From: Abditibacteriaceae bacterium
GTDB taxonomy: Bacteria > Armatimonadota > Abditibacteriia > Abditibacteriales > Abditibacteriaceae
Assembly: GCA_019239895.1 (NCBI GenBank)
Contig: JAFAZH010000033.1
Span: 1 to 64,000 of the forward strand
Length of the DNA stretch: 64,000 bases
Direction: 5' to 3'
Shown: piece after piece, positions 17,301-25,121 of the stretch
Position numbering within the stretch: the stretch's first letter is position 1
How the letters are laid out: each line of letters begins with the position of its first letter
The notes under the pieces: model-generated
The model's input: only the letters and a program-made list of their open reading frames with translations
Databases searched by the model: none
Told to the model about the DNA's origin: nothing
Translations under genes and position numbers: made by a program

Positions 17301-18236
17301 GCCATCCGCTCCTTTGATGTTTAAAGAAATATAGCCATCCGCAGGCATGGTAAAAGCGATAGGCTTAAACCCCGGCATCTGCTTGACCTGGATTAAACCT
17401 GTCCAATCCACGGAGGGCAAGCCGTTTTCCAGATACACCGGAAACAACCGTCCACCAGCCAGGCGCACAGGTTGAGGATTAACATGTCCCGTGGCTTCAA
17501 GTGTCGCTGGCCCCCACACCTGGGGAGCCATAAAAGTAAACACGCGATCTGGGGTGATACCGGGCTTAAAAATGTCCTTGATAGACAGGCGACTCTTTTG
17601 CCCGACAGTAAAATTGGGTTCGGCTGTCATGGTGAACTGTGCGCCAGCACTCAAAGGCTGCCCGTCGCGGGTCAAGAGTTTCCACGGCAACGCTATCTCT
17701 TGCACATAGCCTTTACCATCAGCATTTATAGAAAATGCCTGCTGCGCGCCTTGCGTCTTGGCATCTTTAATATTGGGTTCATTGAAGCGCGTGCCACCTT
17801 CAAGATTAATCACATCGCGCCCATCGGCACCATGCCAGGCCGTGAGATGATTACCGCGCTCTTGAGGGGTGCCAGGGGCCGTGATAATGCGTAATTGCAG
17901 ACTATCCCCGGCAAAGCCATAATCGGCAATAGTCTGACCAGGATTATTTAAAGGTGTTGCGTCTATAAAACGAGCCAGGATGTAGAGATTATCCCGATCA
18001 TACATCGCGTGCAGCCACACCGCGTATTTATCACGCTGGGTTTCGACGTTATCGCAAACAAAAATGCCACCGGATAAATCCCAATCATTCGCTTTGCCAT
18101 CCACAGCAACTTTGCCGGGGGCGGGCAGCACACGGATACCATTGTTTTCCGTTGGTGTAGCGTCACCGGAGGTTAACAGGTTTAGAACAAAAGATAAAGC
18201 GAGCAAAAGTGACCAAATGTATTGCTTCAGATTCAC
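14343..18236 (-). CDS. Large secreted beta-propeller protein with N- and C-terminal CBM9/DOMON-like domains
   Basis: A 1297-residue exported protein. It starts at GTG 18236 behind AAGGAAGCTCT and carries a signal peptide (LLLALSFVLNLLTSGDA). Residues about 35-210 form a CBM9-like sugar-binding domain (DGKANDWDLSGG, AVWLHAMYDRDNLYILARF). Residues 290-365 match a FlgD-type Ig segment (GYISLNIKGADGRVVRHLLNG). The centre, about 390-1080, has repeated WD/NHL-like strands (GKIYVGVGEPDNQVKVFNAD, GKLWVAEADDAPKRVSAW), and residues about 1110-1297 form a second CBM9-like domain (EQNLYLTWDVKDNSPW). The layout suggests a polysaccharide-binding surface protein or a lyase/hydrolase scaffold, but no catalytic motif is visible. 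It is monocistronic by spacing. Confidence 0.8.
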   Translation of the reverse strand: MNLKQYIWSLLLALSFVLNLLTSGDATPTENNGIRVLPAPGKVAVDGKANDWDLSGGIFVCDNVETQRDKYAVWLHAMYDRDNLYILARFIDATPLNNPGQTIADYGFAGDSLQLRIITAPGTPQERGNHLTAWHGADGRDVINLEGGTRFNEPNIKDAKTQGAQQAFSINADGKGYVQEIALPWKLLTRDGQPLSAGAQFTMTAEPNFTVGQKSRLSIKDIFKPGITPDRVFTFMAPQVWGPATLEATGHVNPQPVRLAGGRLFPVYLENGLPSVDWTGLIQVKQMPGFKPIAFTMPADGYISLNIKGADGRVVRHLLNGAFYTKGRHEVLWDGLTTPNWNMPGQPVAPGTYTWSALLNTGIGLKLRGWAANGGTTPWDNGANTNWGGDHGIPVAAATDKSQVYLGWSMAEAGKALIGCDLNGNVKWSNNRAGIAGVKALVVDNGVVYVLGGASGPAAEGAALYKLNAKDGTYLSWGDSTDADLMVKGLWPDATGKPEKADGIEAKDGTLFLNFTSANLIAIVDAKTGKLLQIVNVLAPSGMRATSVGFIAGRSPSHIYVLSGGTKVLRVNPWSGQTETIIDGLTNATCLTTDDSGKIYVGVGEPDNQVKVFNADGHVADTIGRAGGRALQGQWQPDGMRFIHSLAVSGDGKLWVAEADDAPKRVSAWDIRSGQLSQEFFGPTSYGATGGAIDPLDPNIMAGQGCEWRIDPTTGRATCRAVITRDGMGNVRFGVGSNGRLYLVVASAGQFEAGKISIFERISDANYKLRSQFTYDGKGNDARTTYWADANGDGQRQASEENTIPGTVRFSGWYMWVTPDLTLYAGAGNYSQFKVKGFTPAGAPLYDLQNPIHLPNAGEQGGMGAGNGLGSADGRLMLYNGAYGVDRAWFDAYDIATGKMIWSYPNNFVGVHGSHNATPAEPGLIRGAFDITGTAKLPAPIGNIWVIPTNVGEWHILTGDGFYLTRLFQPDPLQVQWSAQAVPGADVSNAPPGMGGEDFGGSIAYTPGDRNNPLGHLYLQAGKTAFWNVEVTGLESVRALPGGTIRITAQDELRAQAMHDAQLQAAVGTHQMTVKRMTPTFTGNLDNDFKGAELISYKKSDEAAVRSAAAWDEQNLYLTWDVKDNSPWLNSAADPTQLYLGGDTVDFQIGTNPTADKNRGEAALSDLRLSIGNFQGRNLAMLYRKVARDKKPKTFSSGVIKAYPMDFVDEVRDAKITVNKRADSYVVEAIIPLTALELKPVDGLTLHGDFGVTHGDPAGGRTRLRTYWNNQHTGIVDDAVFELQMEPKNWGELNFKR

Positions 18237-18318
18237 AGAGCTTCCTTAATTGAGCAAGTTAAATTGAGTGAGTATAGTCTACCCCTCATAGCAGCATGTC
18301 AACCGCGTCTAAAATACC

Positions 18319-18367
18319 AAAAGCCTACCTTCATAGCACCCACAGGGCACGTTGAAAGCAGGCTTTT
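18319..18367 (-). terminator. Probable terminator of the small-gene pair
   Basis: AAAAGCCT at 18319-18326 pairs with AGGCTTTT at 18360-18367 around a long internal loop, followed in minus-strand direction by TTTTGGTATTTT. It lies about 40 bp after the stop of the 18404-18781 gene. Confidence 0.5.
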
Positions 18368-18403
18368 CGCTTTAAATAGTTAGAGTACAAACTACAGCTT
18401 AAT

Positions 18404-18781
18404 TCATAGCGGCTTTATTGGTTTAAGGGGTGCTATCGGCTCCATTGGTTTCATAGGTCGCATCGGCTCCAAAGTTGGCACCTCTTTAGTTTCGTGAAGT
18501 GGCAGTTTGTCAGTATCGGCTAAAGCAGGTGGCTCATGGAGGGTGTGAATACCAGTGGGCTGCAAGCAGAAGAAGAACTGCTCATTGCCCGCTTTGGCAC
18601 AAAGAATAGCCCCATCCTCAGCTTTGAATAAGGTGGGAGTTTCCTTCCACTCGCCCGTCTCAAAACTGCTGCGCTGAACTTGCTGATGCTCTTTACCCTG
18701 GCTCAACGTTACGATAGTCTGCCCATCATTGTTCTCAATGTAGACCTGTTGGCCGGAGGATAGATCACCTTGATAAATCAT
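18404..18781 (-). CDS. Hypothetical protein with proline-spaced C-terminal repeats
   Basis: A 125-residue protein without a signal peptide. The first 85 residues look like a small beta-rich domain (SGQQVYIENNDGQTIVTLSQ). The last 20 form a degenerate repeat in which every third residue is proline (MRPMKPMEPIAPLKPIKPL). Such tails are usually extended linkers or protein-binding segments. The start codon overlaps the stop codon of the upstream gene as ATGA, so the pair is translationally coupled. No family is recognised. Confidence 0.65.
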   Translation of the reverse strand: MIYQGDLSSGQQVYIENNDGQTIVTLSQGKEHQQVQRSSFETGEWKETPTLFKAEDGAILCAKAGNEQFFFCLQPTGIHTLHEPPALADTDKLPLHETKEVPTLEPMRPMKPMEPIAPLKPIKPL

Positions 18782-19122
18782 ACTGTGACAGCAAACTCCG
18801 TATGTTGATGGCTCTGCATATGGGGGTGTGCCAGCAAAGGACGCTCCATGCTACGCGCTAATTCGGAATAGGCCGACATTTCATTGTGAAGCTGGCCCAG
18901 GCATATTTCGGCCTGAGAGCGGGCTGTGCCATTTAGCGCAATGGCGCGGTGGCATAAGGCAATAGCTGTCACAAAGAGACCACGCGCTGCGGTATAGCGT
19001 TTCAGGCGAGCCGCAGTACGCGCTTGCTCGCAGCAAATGTTAGCCTGTTCCAGACAACTTTCATCGGCGGGGGCAGCATCAGGTTCTAACTGTTTTTTGC
19101 GCTCTGCTTTTCTCTTGCCTTT
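18778..19122 (-). CDS. Hypothetical helical protein, coupled to the following gene
   Basis: About 114 residues from the ATG at 19122, chosen because GAGG lies six bases upstream; the frame is open back to a GTG at 19185. The N-terminus is strongly basic (MKGKRKAERKKQ). The middle is cysteine- and alanine-rich and helical (ESCLEQANICCEQARTAARL, then YTAARGLFVTAIALCHRAIA), resembling a pair of TPR-like helices. The end is histidine-rich (HPHMQSHQHTEF). Function is unknown. The TGA stop overlaps the next gene's ATG, which also shows that TGA is read as stop here. Confidence 0.6.
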   Translation of the reverse strand, partial: KGKRKAERKKQLEPDAAPADESCLEQANICCEQARTAARLKRYTAARGLFVTAIALCHRAIALNGTARSQAEICLGQLHNEMSAYSELARSMERPLLAHPHMQSHQHTEFAVTV

Positions 19123-19239
19123 CATAGTTGGCCTCGCTTCCATAGGGCGTTTAAGACCGGGCTGGCTCGTGCCATTAGCCACCACTATGATTAAGGATAA
19201 TCAGCGCGAATTACAGGGGTGTTAAGAACCTGTAAATTT

Positions 19240-19398
19240 TTATAAGGTAATCTTTACCGTTTGACCGGCTTTCGGCAAAGCCGTTTTAACAGTCTGTGTT
19301 TTTCTATTGGCCGTAACCGTGATCTCATAATCACCCAGAAAACCCCGCGTTGCATATTGCCCTCTGGCGTTAGTCTGACCATTAACCCGCGTCCATCA
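19240..19398 (-). pseudogene. In-frame C-terminal remainder of the GH10-like gene, after the TGA
   Basis: Directly after TGA at 19396-19398 the same frame reads 51 codons to a TAA at 19240-19242. The peptide starts WTRVNGQTNARGQYATRGF, continues LGDYEITVTANRKTQTV and ends GQTVKITL. RGF-GDYEITV followed by a short beta strand is, from memory, the usual C-terminal extension of this type of GH10 protein. The frame is intact and no other start codon or ribosome-binding site introduces it. The simplest reading is a TGG to TGA nonsense change (or a base-call error) in a gene that once encoded about 687 residues. Confidence 0.75.
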
Positions 19399-21303
19399 TT
19401 GATTAAGGACTAAATCTTCGTAAGCCTTACCATGCAGGTTGATGCTCCAATCCTTGTTAAAGAAAGCACTTGCGCCTTCATACTGCCAGGCTCCTGGCTG
19501 CCAGAAATCTTGTAGGATAATAGCCCGCACCGAGGGGTGACTGAATACTGCAGTGAAATAATCTCGCACATAATCGGCTTGATACTGGCGTTGTTCCGCA
19601 TCGCTGCCATTTTGCAGCGCCACTTCAAACTCCGTGACTTCTAAAGGCAGCTTAAAAGTCGAGAACTGATCGAGTGACTTCAACACGGCTTCCGGGCCGG
19701 GCATTCCCAACCCGCCATGATTCTGAAAGGCAATGTATTGAATTGGTGCTCCCTGCTTCAGCAGGTAAGCAATAAGGTCATAATAATATTGTAAGCCCTC
19801 GCTCTGCGTAGGCCATTGTGCCCCGCGATTCTCGGTTTGCACCGTACCTGCTCCCAGAGAATACGGCCCAGTGATCTCGCGGCCCATTGCCGGGTTAGCC
19901 TGCTGTGCCACCTTGAACCAGTGCGCAACCGCGTCACGCCCCAAAATATCCGTGTATTGCAGACGCCCTTCAATTTCATTGGCAATCTCCACCGAAGCAA
20001 GATACGGCCCCAGTGGGCCATTGGGCCGCACTTGCTCCACAATAAAGGCATCTACCGCCTTGCCAAACTCCCCTGCGTGCTCCTTGTTCATCAGGTTCTT
20101 GACTATATCACTAGGGGTGAACTCCGGGCTGGGATAAACCACTTGCGAATTCAGCACAGGGATGTTGTTGTCTTTGAACCATTTTAATCCTGCAATAATA
20201 TCATCGCGGGAGATGCGAGCATCCCCACCATTCCAGATCGTCCAGGTCACACTCGCGGTGGTGGAATTGAAGTGCTTCAAAAACACTTCCTGCAACTTCT
20301 TCTTATCTTCGGCAGATGCTCCCGCCGTGCGCGCAAAATCGGCATTCCACGGTTTCACATCCTGCCCCGGTAGCATTCCCGTTGGCGTGGACGCTCCAAA
20401 AAGAAAAGCGTGACGGGTCATATTGACTTTCACATCGGCATTCTTCACCGGCTTGCCTGCGGCATCCGTCACCACAACCGTTAAATTCCCCTTACGGTAC
20501 TTTTCAATGCGCTCTGCCGCCGCCTTCCGCCACGCGGAATTTAATTGACGGCCAGGATAATCTAAAGGCAGTTTGGCGTGAGGCAAATTTTCCTTACTAA
20601 CGCCTGGCCCAAAGTCGAGGACAGTCAAGCCACCAAACTCTACCACCTGGCTGGTTTGGCCGAAGGTGAACATCAGTTTCATCTGGTCATCATCGGTGAA
20701 ATCACGCTCGGCACGCAGAGGAATATGAATGCGTGTCCATTGTTGTGGAATGGCAAAATCAGCCACGCCCAGACCACTGGAATCGTGTTGATTACCGCCG
20801 CGCTCTCCACTGGCATACAAGCGTCCTTCACCTTCGGATTTCCCATTGGTAATGCGTAGCGCCCGCACCCACGCCGTAACATACAACACATCGCCGTTGT
20901 GGATAGGCTCTTTGGTAAACGACTGGATATGCGTCATCCACTCCTGGGGCTTGCGCTCGGTATCAATGTGCATCGCCCCCTTAAAGGGCATTCCCACCAC
21001 AGGCACGAGAGAAAAGTTCGCCCGCCCACTGACACTATTACGCTGAAACTTTTCCAGAGCCGCGTCAGGGTCGGTGTTGAGCAAGAGCAGCTTGGGATGG
21101 AGGTTCTGCACCTCAGCTACTACTGAGCGATAAAGAGGATGCACGATAGCATCGGGCTTGAGATCGGGTAATTGGGCCGTCGCGTTGCCAGCGCCAGCAT
21201 TGCCAGTACCTGCATTTTGCTGGGCATAAGCCACGCCTGATAGACCCCATAACATTATGGTTAAGCAGCATCCGCTGAGAGCCCTGAGTCTGCGAGCCAA
21301 CAT
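19396..21303 (-). CDS. Secreted GH10-like protein, ended by an in-frame TGA before its normal C-terminus
   Basis: A 635-residue product with a signal peptide (start ATG 21303 behind AAGGAATT). Residues about 50-240 form a CBM4/9-like beta domain, a short segment VVVTDAAGKPVKNADVKVNM precedes the TIM barrel, and the GH10-type barrel spans about 295-635. The acid/base Glu is in SVEIANEIEG and the nucleophile Glu in LEVTEFEV, both where GH10 xylanases have them. Two other family blocks are unusual: the ENxxKW segment reads TTASVTWTIW, and the HxLxW segment reads LNSQVVYPS. The reading frame stops at TGA (19396-19398) just after EDLVLNQ. In relatives two tryptophans follow and the protein goes on, and here the next codon is TGG and the frame continues (see 19240-19398). 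It is divergent from a LacI-type regulator that may control it. Confidence 0.85.
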   Translation of the reverse strand: MLARRLRALSGCCLTIMLWGLSGVAYAQQNAGTGNAGAGNATAQLPDLKPDAIVHPLYRSVVAEVQNLHPKLLLLNTDPDAALEKFQRNSVSGRANFSLVPVVGMPFKGAMHIDTERKPQEWMTHIQSFTKEPIHNGDVLYVTAWVRALRITNGKSEGEGRLYASGERGGNQHDSSGLGVADFAIPQQWTRIHIPLRAERDFTDDDQMKLMFTFGQTSQVVEFGGLTVLDFGPGVSKENLPHAKLPLDYPGRQLNSAWRKAAAERIEKYRKGNLTVVVTDAAGKPVKNADVKVNMTRHAFLFGASTPTGMLPGQDVKPWNADFARTAGASAEDKKKLQEVFLKHFNSTTASVTWTIWNGGDARISRDDIIAGLKWFKDNNIPVLNSQVVYPSPEFTPSDIVKNLMNKEHAGEFGKAVDAFIVEQVRPNGPLGPYLASVEIANEIEGRLQYTDILGRDAVAHWFKVAQQANPAMGREITGPYSLGAGTVQTENRGAQWPTQSEGLQYYYDLIAYLLKQGAPIQYIAFQNHGGLGMPGPEAVLKSLDQFSTFKLPLEVTEFEVALQNGSDAEQRQYQADYVRDYFTAVFSHPSVRAIILQDFWQPGAWQYEGASAFFNKDWSINLHGKAYEDLVLNQ

Positions 21304-21318
21304 TTTAATTCCTTTTTT

Positions 21319-21329
21319 ACCAACTTGGT
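21319..21329. promoter_or_regulatory. Candidate operator palindrome between GH10-like and lacI-type genes
   Basis: ACCAACTTGGT is a perfect odd-centred palindrome located in the 88-bp region shared by the divergent GH10-like gene and the LacI-family gene. LacI-type proteins bind such dyads, but this one is short and could occur by chance. Confidence 0.25.
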
Positions 21330-21391
21330 TGAACTATAAACCATTATACTTAGATAGAGCCTAAAGAGAGAAGTTGCACCAGCATGGTAAC

Positions 21392-22417
21392 ATGGAAATT
21401 ATGCCAGCCAGTATCAAAACCATTGCCGAGCAGTGTCAGGTGTCACGACAGGCCGTCAGCAACGCGTTGACTGGCAAAGGCCGTTTAGCACCGCAGACGC
21501 GCCAACGCATTTTAGAAGTTGCCAGGGAAGTGGGTTATCGGCCCAACAGCATTGCGCGCACCATGCAGAGCGGACGCTTTGGCTCGGTTGCTTTATTGAT
21601 GGGCACTAACGGCGGCAGTAACTGGCTGCCGGATGCGCTATTAGCTGGAATTCATGATGAACTGGCACGCCACGATTATCATCTCACCCTCGCCCGCTTG
21701 CCCGATGAGAAGTTAGTCAGCGAAGGCTTCGTGCCAAAACTACTGCGCGAGTGGGCCTGTGATGGAGTATTGATTAACTACATCTACGATGTTCCAACGC
21801 GCCTGATTAATCTCATTGCCGACTATAAAATCCCTTCGATCTGGCTCAATTTACGTCGTGACGCAGATTGTGTGCATCCGGCTGATGTGGACGCCGCTTA
21901 TGACGCCACTCGCCATTTGTTATCCTTGCAACATCGCAAAATTGCCTTTGTAGATTACACCTCTGGCGGCGCAGCTCTACACTACAGTGTGCAAGATCGG
22001 CGCACCGGATATGCCGCCGCCATGCAACAGGCTGGTTGCAAAACGCACATCATCGAGAATAAGCAAGCTGTTCCACCCGAAGAACTGATAGCTCTTTCAA
22101 GGCAATGGCTCGGCCAGACGCAACGCCCCACTGCGGTGCTGGCTTATAGCGAAGCGGAAACTGTTTCGGTGACGCAAGCAGCCCTGAGCCTGGGCTTAAA
22201 AATTCCCGAAGACTTATCTCTACTCACCTTTCACTGGGGGGGCGTCGTTTTAATGACGATGCAGACGCATTATATGTATCTGCCTGAATATCAGATGGGC
22301 GAAGCCGCCGTGCAAATGCTGCTACAAAAGATAGAATCCCCATCTACGGTTCTCCAGCCGCGTGCTTTGCCCTGCCCATTAATGCCGGGACAGACCATCG
22401 TGCCTCTCCATCGTTAA
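21392..22417 (+). CDS. LacI-family transcriptional regulator
   Basis: About 341 residues. The frame is open from a TTG at 21374, but ATG at 21392 or 21401 fits the family better, since the HTH begins at once with IKTIAEQCQVSRQAVSNALT. The hinge helix region reads YRPNSIARTMQSGRFGSVAL. The rest is a periplasmic-binding-protein-like sensor domain with GVLINYIYDVPTRL, RKIAFVDY, DRRTGYAAAMQQAG and PEDLSLLTF. LacI-family proteins repress or activate sugar-use genes in response to a sugar or sugar phosphate. The gene is divergent from the GH10-like gene and lies 48 bp upstream of an MDR dehydrogenase on the same strand. Both are candidate targets. Confidence 0.9.
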   Translation: MEIMPASIKTIAEQCQVSRQAVSNALTGKGRLAPQTRQRILEVAREVGYRPNSIARTMQSGRFGSVALLMGTNGGSNWLPDALLAGIHDELARHDYHLTLARLPDEKLVSEGFVPKLLREWACDGVLINYIYDVPTRLINLIADYKIPSIWLNLRRDADCVHPADVDAAYDATRHLLSLQHRKIAFVDYTSGGAALHYSVQDRRTGYAAAMQQAGCKTHIIENKQAVPPEELIALSRQWLGQTQRPTAVLAYSEAETVSVTQAALSLGLKIPEDLSLLTFHWGGVVLMTMQTHYMYLPEYQMGEAAVQMLLQKIESPSTVLQPRALPCPLMPGQTIVPLHR

Positions 22418-22465
22418 TCATCTATAATAATCTATCGCAGGAAAATTGAAGTCTCTTTGAATCTT

Positions 22466-23464
22466 ATGCAAGCTCAAGCTGTCGTAGCCACTGCCCCCCA
22501 TCAGGTCGCCTTCCAAAGCGTTGAGGTACCAGAGCCAACACCGGAGGATGTGATAGTGCGTGTTCATCATTCGTGGATTAGCAACGGCACCGAAGGTTCT
22601 TTTGTGCGCGGCGAACGCATTGCCGGCGATACACCATGCGCCGCATCTGATCCCCTGCCCTTCCCGCACGTTCCGGGCTATCAGAAAGTCGGAGTTGTGG
22701 AATGGGTCGGCCAAAATGTGTCTCACCTGAAAGCAGGAGACCAAGTTTTTGCCACCATGTCCAAAGTCGAAGGCATGTTTTATTCTAGCGGGGGTCATGT
22801 TTCTCCGGCAGTCACCCATCACTCTCAAGTCTGGAAGCTTCCAGAGCATCTTAACCCTGTCGCTGTCAGCGGGCTGGTGCTAACTCAAGTAGGCTATAAC
22901 GTCGGTATTCGTCCTACCCTGACGGCGGGGGATGCCGCTGTTGTGATTGGCGACGGCATGGTGGGACACTGGGCTGCGCAGACGTTGCAGCATCGTGGCG
23001 CAAGAGTTATGATGGTGGGACGCCACGACGAACGCTTGCAACTTTTTGCTGCCACGGATGCAGACCGCAGAGTTTATGCTAACCAAGAGAATCCACTTGA
23101 TGCGGCTCGCACCTGGGCACCGGACGGCGTGCAAGTTGTCGCGGATACAGTCGGCTCTATCCATGCTATCGAAGCCCTCTACCCCATCATGCGGCGCAAC
23201 GGGCATCTGGTATCGGCAGGCTTCTACGGCCCCAGGGGGCTGATTGATATTCAAAAGATGCGTGACCGAGAACTGACCCTGCACGCTCCGGCGGGTTGGT
23301 CTCAAGAGCGCATGGATGCTACATTGCAACTGATGGCCGATGGCTTGTTACGAACCGAACACCTCATCACGCATCGCTTTCCCGCAGCACAGGCGGCAGA
23401 TGCCTTCAATCTCATACTGACTCGGCAGGAACCTTTTCTGGGCATAGTGCTGGATTGGGAATAG
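22466..23464 (+). CDS. MDR-superfamily (zinc-type) dehydrogenase, BchC-like
   Basis: About 332 residues from ATG 22466; a TTG three codons earlier is possible. The N-terminal GroES-like domain has VHHSWISNGTEGSFVRGE, where the catalytic-zinc cysteine of classical alcohol dehydrogenases is replaced by the SxGTE motif found in BchC-like and related enzymes. The nucleotide-binding domain has VVIGDGMVGHWAAQTL (GxGxxG-type) and MMVGRHDERL. It would oxidise or reduce an alcohol group, perhaps of a sugar, with NAD(P). It follows the LacI gene by 48 bp and precedes another MDR gene by about 40 bp, suggesting an operon. Confidence 0.85.
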   Translation: MQAQAVVATAPHQVAFQSVEVPEPTPEDVIVRVHHSWISNGTEGSFVRGERIAGDTPCAASDPLPFPHVPGYQKVGVVEWVGQNVSHLKAGDQVFATMSKVEGMFYSSGGHVSPAVTHHSQVWKLPEHLNPVAVSGLVLTQVGYNVGIRPTLTAGDAAVVIGDGMVGHWAAQTLQHRGARVMMVGRHDERLQLFAATDADRRVYANQENPLDAARTWAPDGVQVVADTVGSIHAIEALYPIMRRNGHLVSAGFYGPRGLIDIQKMRDRELTLHAPAGWSQERMDATLQLMADGLLRTEHLITHRFPAAQAADAFNLILTRQEPFLGIVLDWE

Positions 23465-23506
23465 GAAAGCACCAGCAACGAGTTAGTAATCAGAGTTGGA
23501 ACTTAT

Positions 23507-24487
23507 ATGAAAATCTTACAAGTCACTGCACCGCAGGAATTTGAAATACTCGACGTGCCAACCCCTAAGCCTGGCTCTGGTGAAGTTTTGGTGCGGGTGG
23601 AAGCCGTAACCACCTGCCCCCAATGGGATTTGCACTTGCGCCACAATGAGCCGATGTTTATCGGGCATAAGTTCGAGTATCCCTACACACCAGGTCAGCC
23701 AGGTCATGAAGCCACAGGCGAGATTGCAGCAGTTGGGGCAGACGTAGACAATATCGCTGTGGGAGAGCGGGTGAGTATCTGGCGTGATGCCGGGCATCAG
23801 CGTCCTGGCTGCTATGCCCAGTATGTGGTGGCTAAAAGTGAGAACGTGATACGGGTGCCGCAGCACCTCAGCCCCGAAGCCACGGCACCCGTTGAATTGG
23901 CGATGTGTGTCGGTGCAACGTTTGTGATGCTCAAACCAATGGATGTGCTGGGAGAACAACGGATTGGCATCTCTGGGCTTGGCCCAGCCGGACTAATCGC
24001 CTTGCAGATGGCCCGCGCTGAGGGGGCTGCTGAAGTGATCGGATTTGATTTAGCACCCAGCCGCCGTGAGCGTGCTCTGACACTCGGCGTGGATGCGGCC
24101 TATGATCCGCGTGATGATTTACGTGAACAGTTTCCCGCACGTCCTGGCAAAACCACACTTGATAGTGCCGTGGACTGCGTCGGTGCAAAGGCTTCCGTTG
24201 AATTTTTAATGGATCGCACGCGAGACGTATTGGCACTATTTGGCGTGCAAAGGGAAGATTACACCTATGCACCCCGCCACTATTCTCCCGGCTTACGCTT
24301 GTGTGGCTATCCCGGACACAGCCGCTCTGCCGCTGAATATGCCATAAAATTGCTCGAATCGGGGATGCTGAATTTAGAGCCTCTTGTAACGCATCACTTG
24401 CCGCTCGAAAGGTATAATGAGGGCATTGAGCTTTTAGAGAAACAAGAAGTTGTTAAGGTGTGTTTCTGGCCGTGGCGTGACAGGTAA
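23507..24487 (+). CDS. MDR-superfamily zinc-type dehydrogenase
   Basis: A 326-residue protein with a GroES-like N-terminal domain (VRVEAVTTCPQWDLHLRHNE; a Cys at the catalytic-zinc position, then GQPGHEATGEIAAVG with the GHE motif). The Rossmann domain has GISGLGPAGLIALQMARAEG. The structural-zinc four-cysteine lobe is absent, as in polyol/threonine dehydrogenase variants lacking it. The end is FWPWRDR. Two MDR enzymes in tandem behind a LacI regulator suggest sequential oxidation and reduction of a sugar or polyol; this is inference from context. Confidence 0.87.
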   Translation: MKILQVTAPQEFEILDVPTPKPGSGEVLVRVEAVTTCPQWDLHLRHNEPMFIGHKFEYPYTPGQPGHEATGEIAAVGADVDNIAVGERVSIWRDAGHQRPGCYAQYVVAKSENVIRVPQHLSPEATAPVELAMCVGATFVMLKPMDVLGEQRIGISGLGPAGLIALQMARAEGAAEVIGFDLAPSRRERALTLGVDAAYDPRDDLREQFPARPGKTTLDSAVDCVGAKASVEFLMDRTRDVLALFGVQREDYTYAPRHYSPGLRLCGYPGHSRSAAEYAIKLLESGMLNLEPLVTHHLPLERYNEGIELLEKQEVVKVCFWPWRDR

Positions 24488-24525
24488 ATTTGTATCCTAC
24501 AGCATTCTTGGCCTACTGTTAAATG

Positions 24526-25095
24526 CTACTTGAGTTTCTTCAACCGCTGATTAATGTCCTCTATGTCGAAAGCGGCGGGATCAAAACCTTCTTCCAACCA
24601 CTCTGCCCAATGGTCATGTTCAGGATGCGCCGGGTTTTGAACAGCTTCCAACATTTCATAATAGCCCCAAATTCCGCCACAGTCTTCTGGTGGAGAAGCG
24701 TTCTTACCTTTGATGCACAATGGGTGCTTTAGTGATGGGTCTGGGGGCAGAATCTTTTCGACTGCAATCTGATGTTCCCAGCTATCACCAAAATCATATT
24801 CATAAATGAACTTTGCTTTTTCGCCAAGTGATAACTGGCTCAATTTCACTGTCTCTTCATCTATCAAATCCAAGTCCCAGTCGGGAGCCGGTATGCCGTA
24901 GTAATCCCCTTTAACAACGAACTGATGCAGATGGGAATCATCCCTCCTCATTACAATCTGTAGGACGTGATGAAGCTTATACAGGGTCATATCGGCTGAC
25001 ACTTGTATTCTTCGCCAAATGGGTGGCTTGCTATGTGCCAAAGTGACTTTGAGTTGATAAATTGAATGGCCAGTTCCTGCTGGCGCGGTAGGCAT
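24526..25095 (-). CDS. Plasmid pRiA4b ORF-3-like protein
   Basis: About 189 residues. The ATG at 25095 is chosen because AGGAGG lies seven bases upstream; an ATG six codons earlier precedes that site. The protein shows the full pRiA4b ORF-3 family pattern: IYQLKVTLAHSKPPIWRRIQ, LYKLHHVLQIVM, HLHQFVVKG, FIYEYDFGDSWEH, CIKGKNASPPEDCGGIWGY. The biochemical function of the family is not established. It follows a small conserved gene by about 26 bp on the same strand, and the pair is probably one transcript. Confidence 0.9.
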   Translation of the reverse strand: MPTAPAGTGHSIYQLKVTLAHSKPPIWRRIQVSADMTLYKLHHVLQIVMRRDDSHLHQFVVKGDYYGIPAPDWDLDLIDEETVKLSQLSLGEKAKFIYEYDFGDSWEHQIAVEKILPPDPSLKHPLCIKGKNASPPEDCGGIWGYYEMLEAVQNPAHPEHDHWAEWLEEGFDPAAFDIEDINQRLKKLK

Positions 25096-25121
25096 TTTTG
25101 CTCCTCCTTGCATAAGAGTTG

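Noticed and set aside
19396..19398. TGA recoded as tryptophan throughout this genome
   Set aside because: TGA is a normal stop elsewhere in the window, for example in the ATGA overlap at 18778-18781, in the RAYT gene at 26481 and in the SDR gene at 32755-32757. Genome-wide recoding is therefore excluded; only a local event remains.
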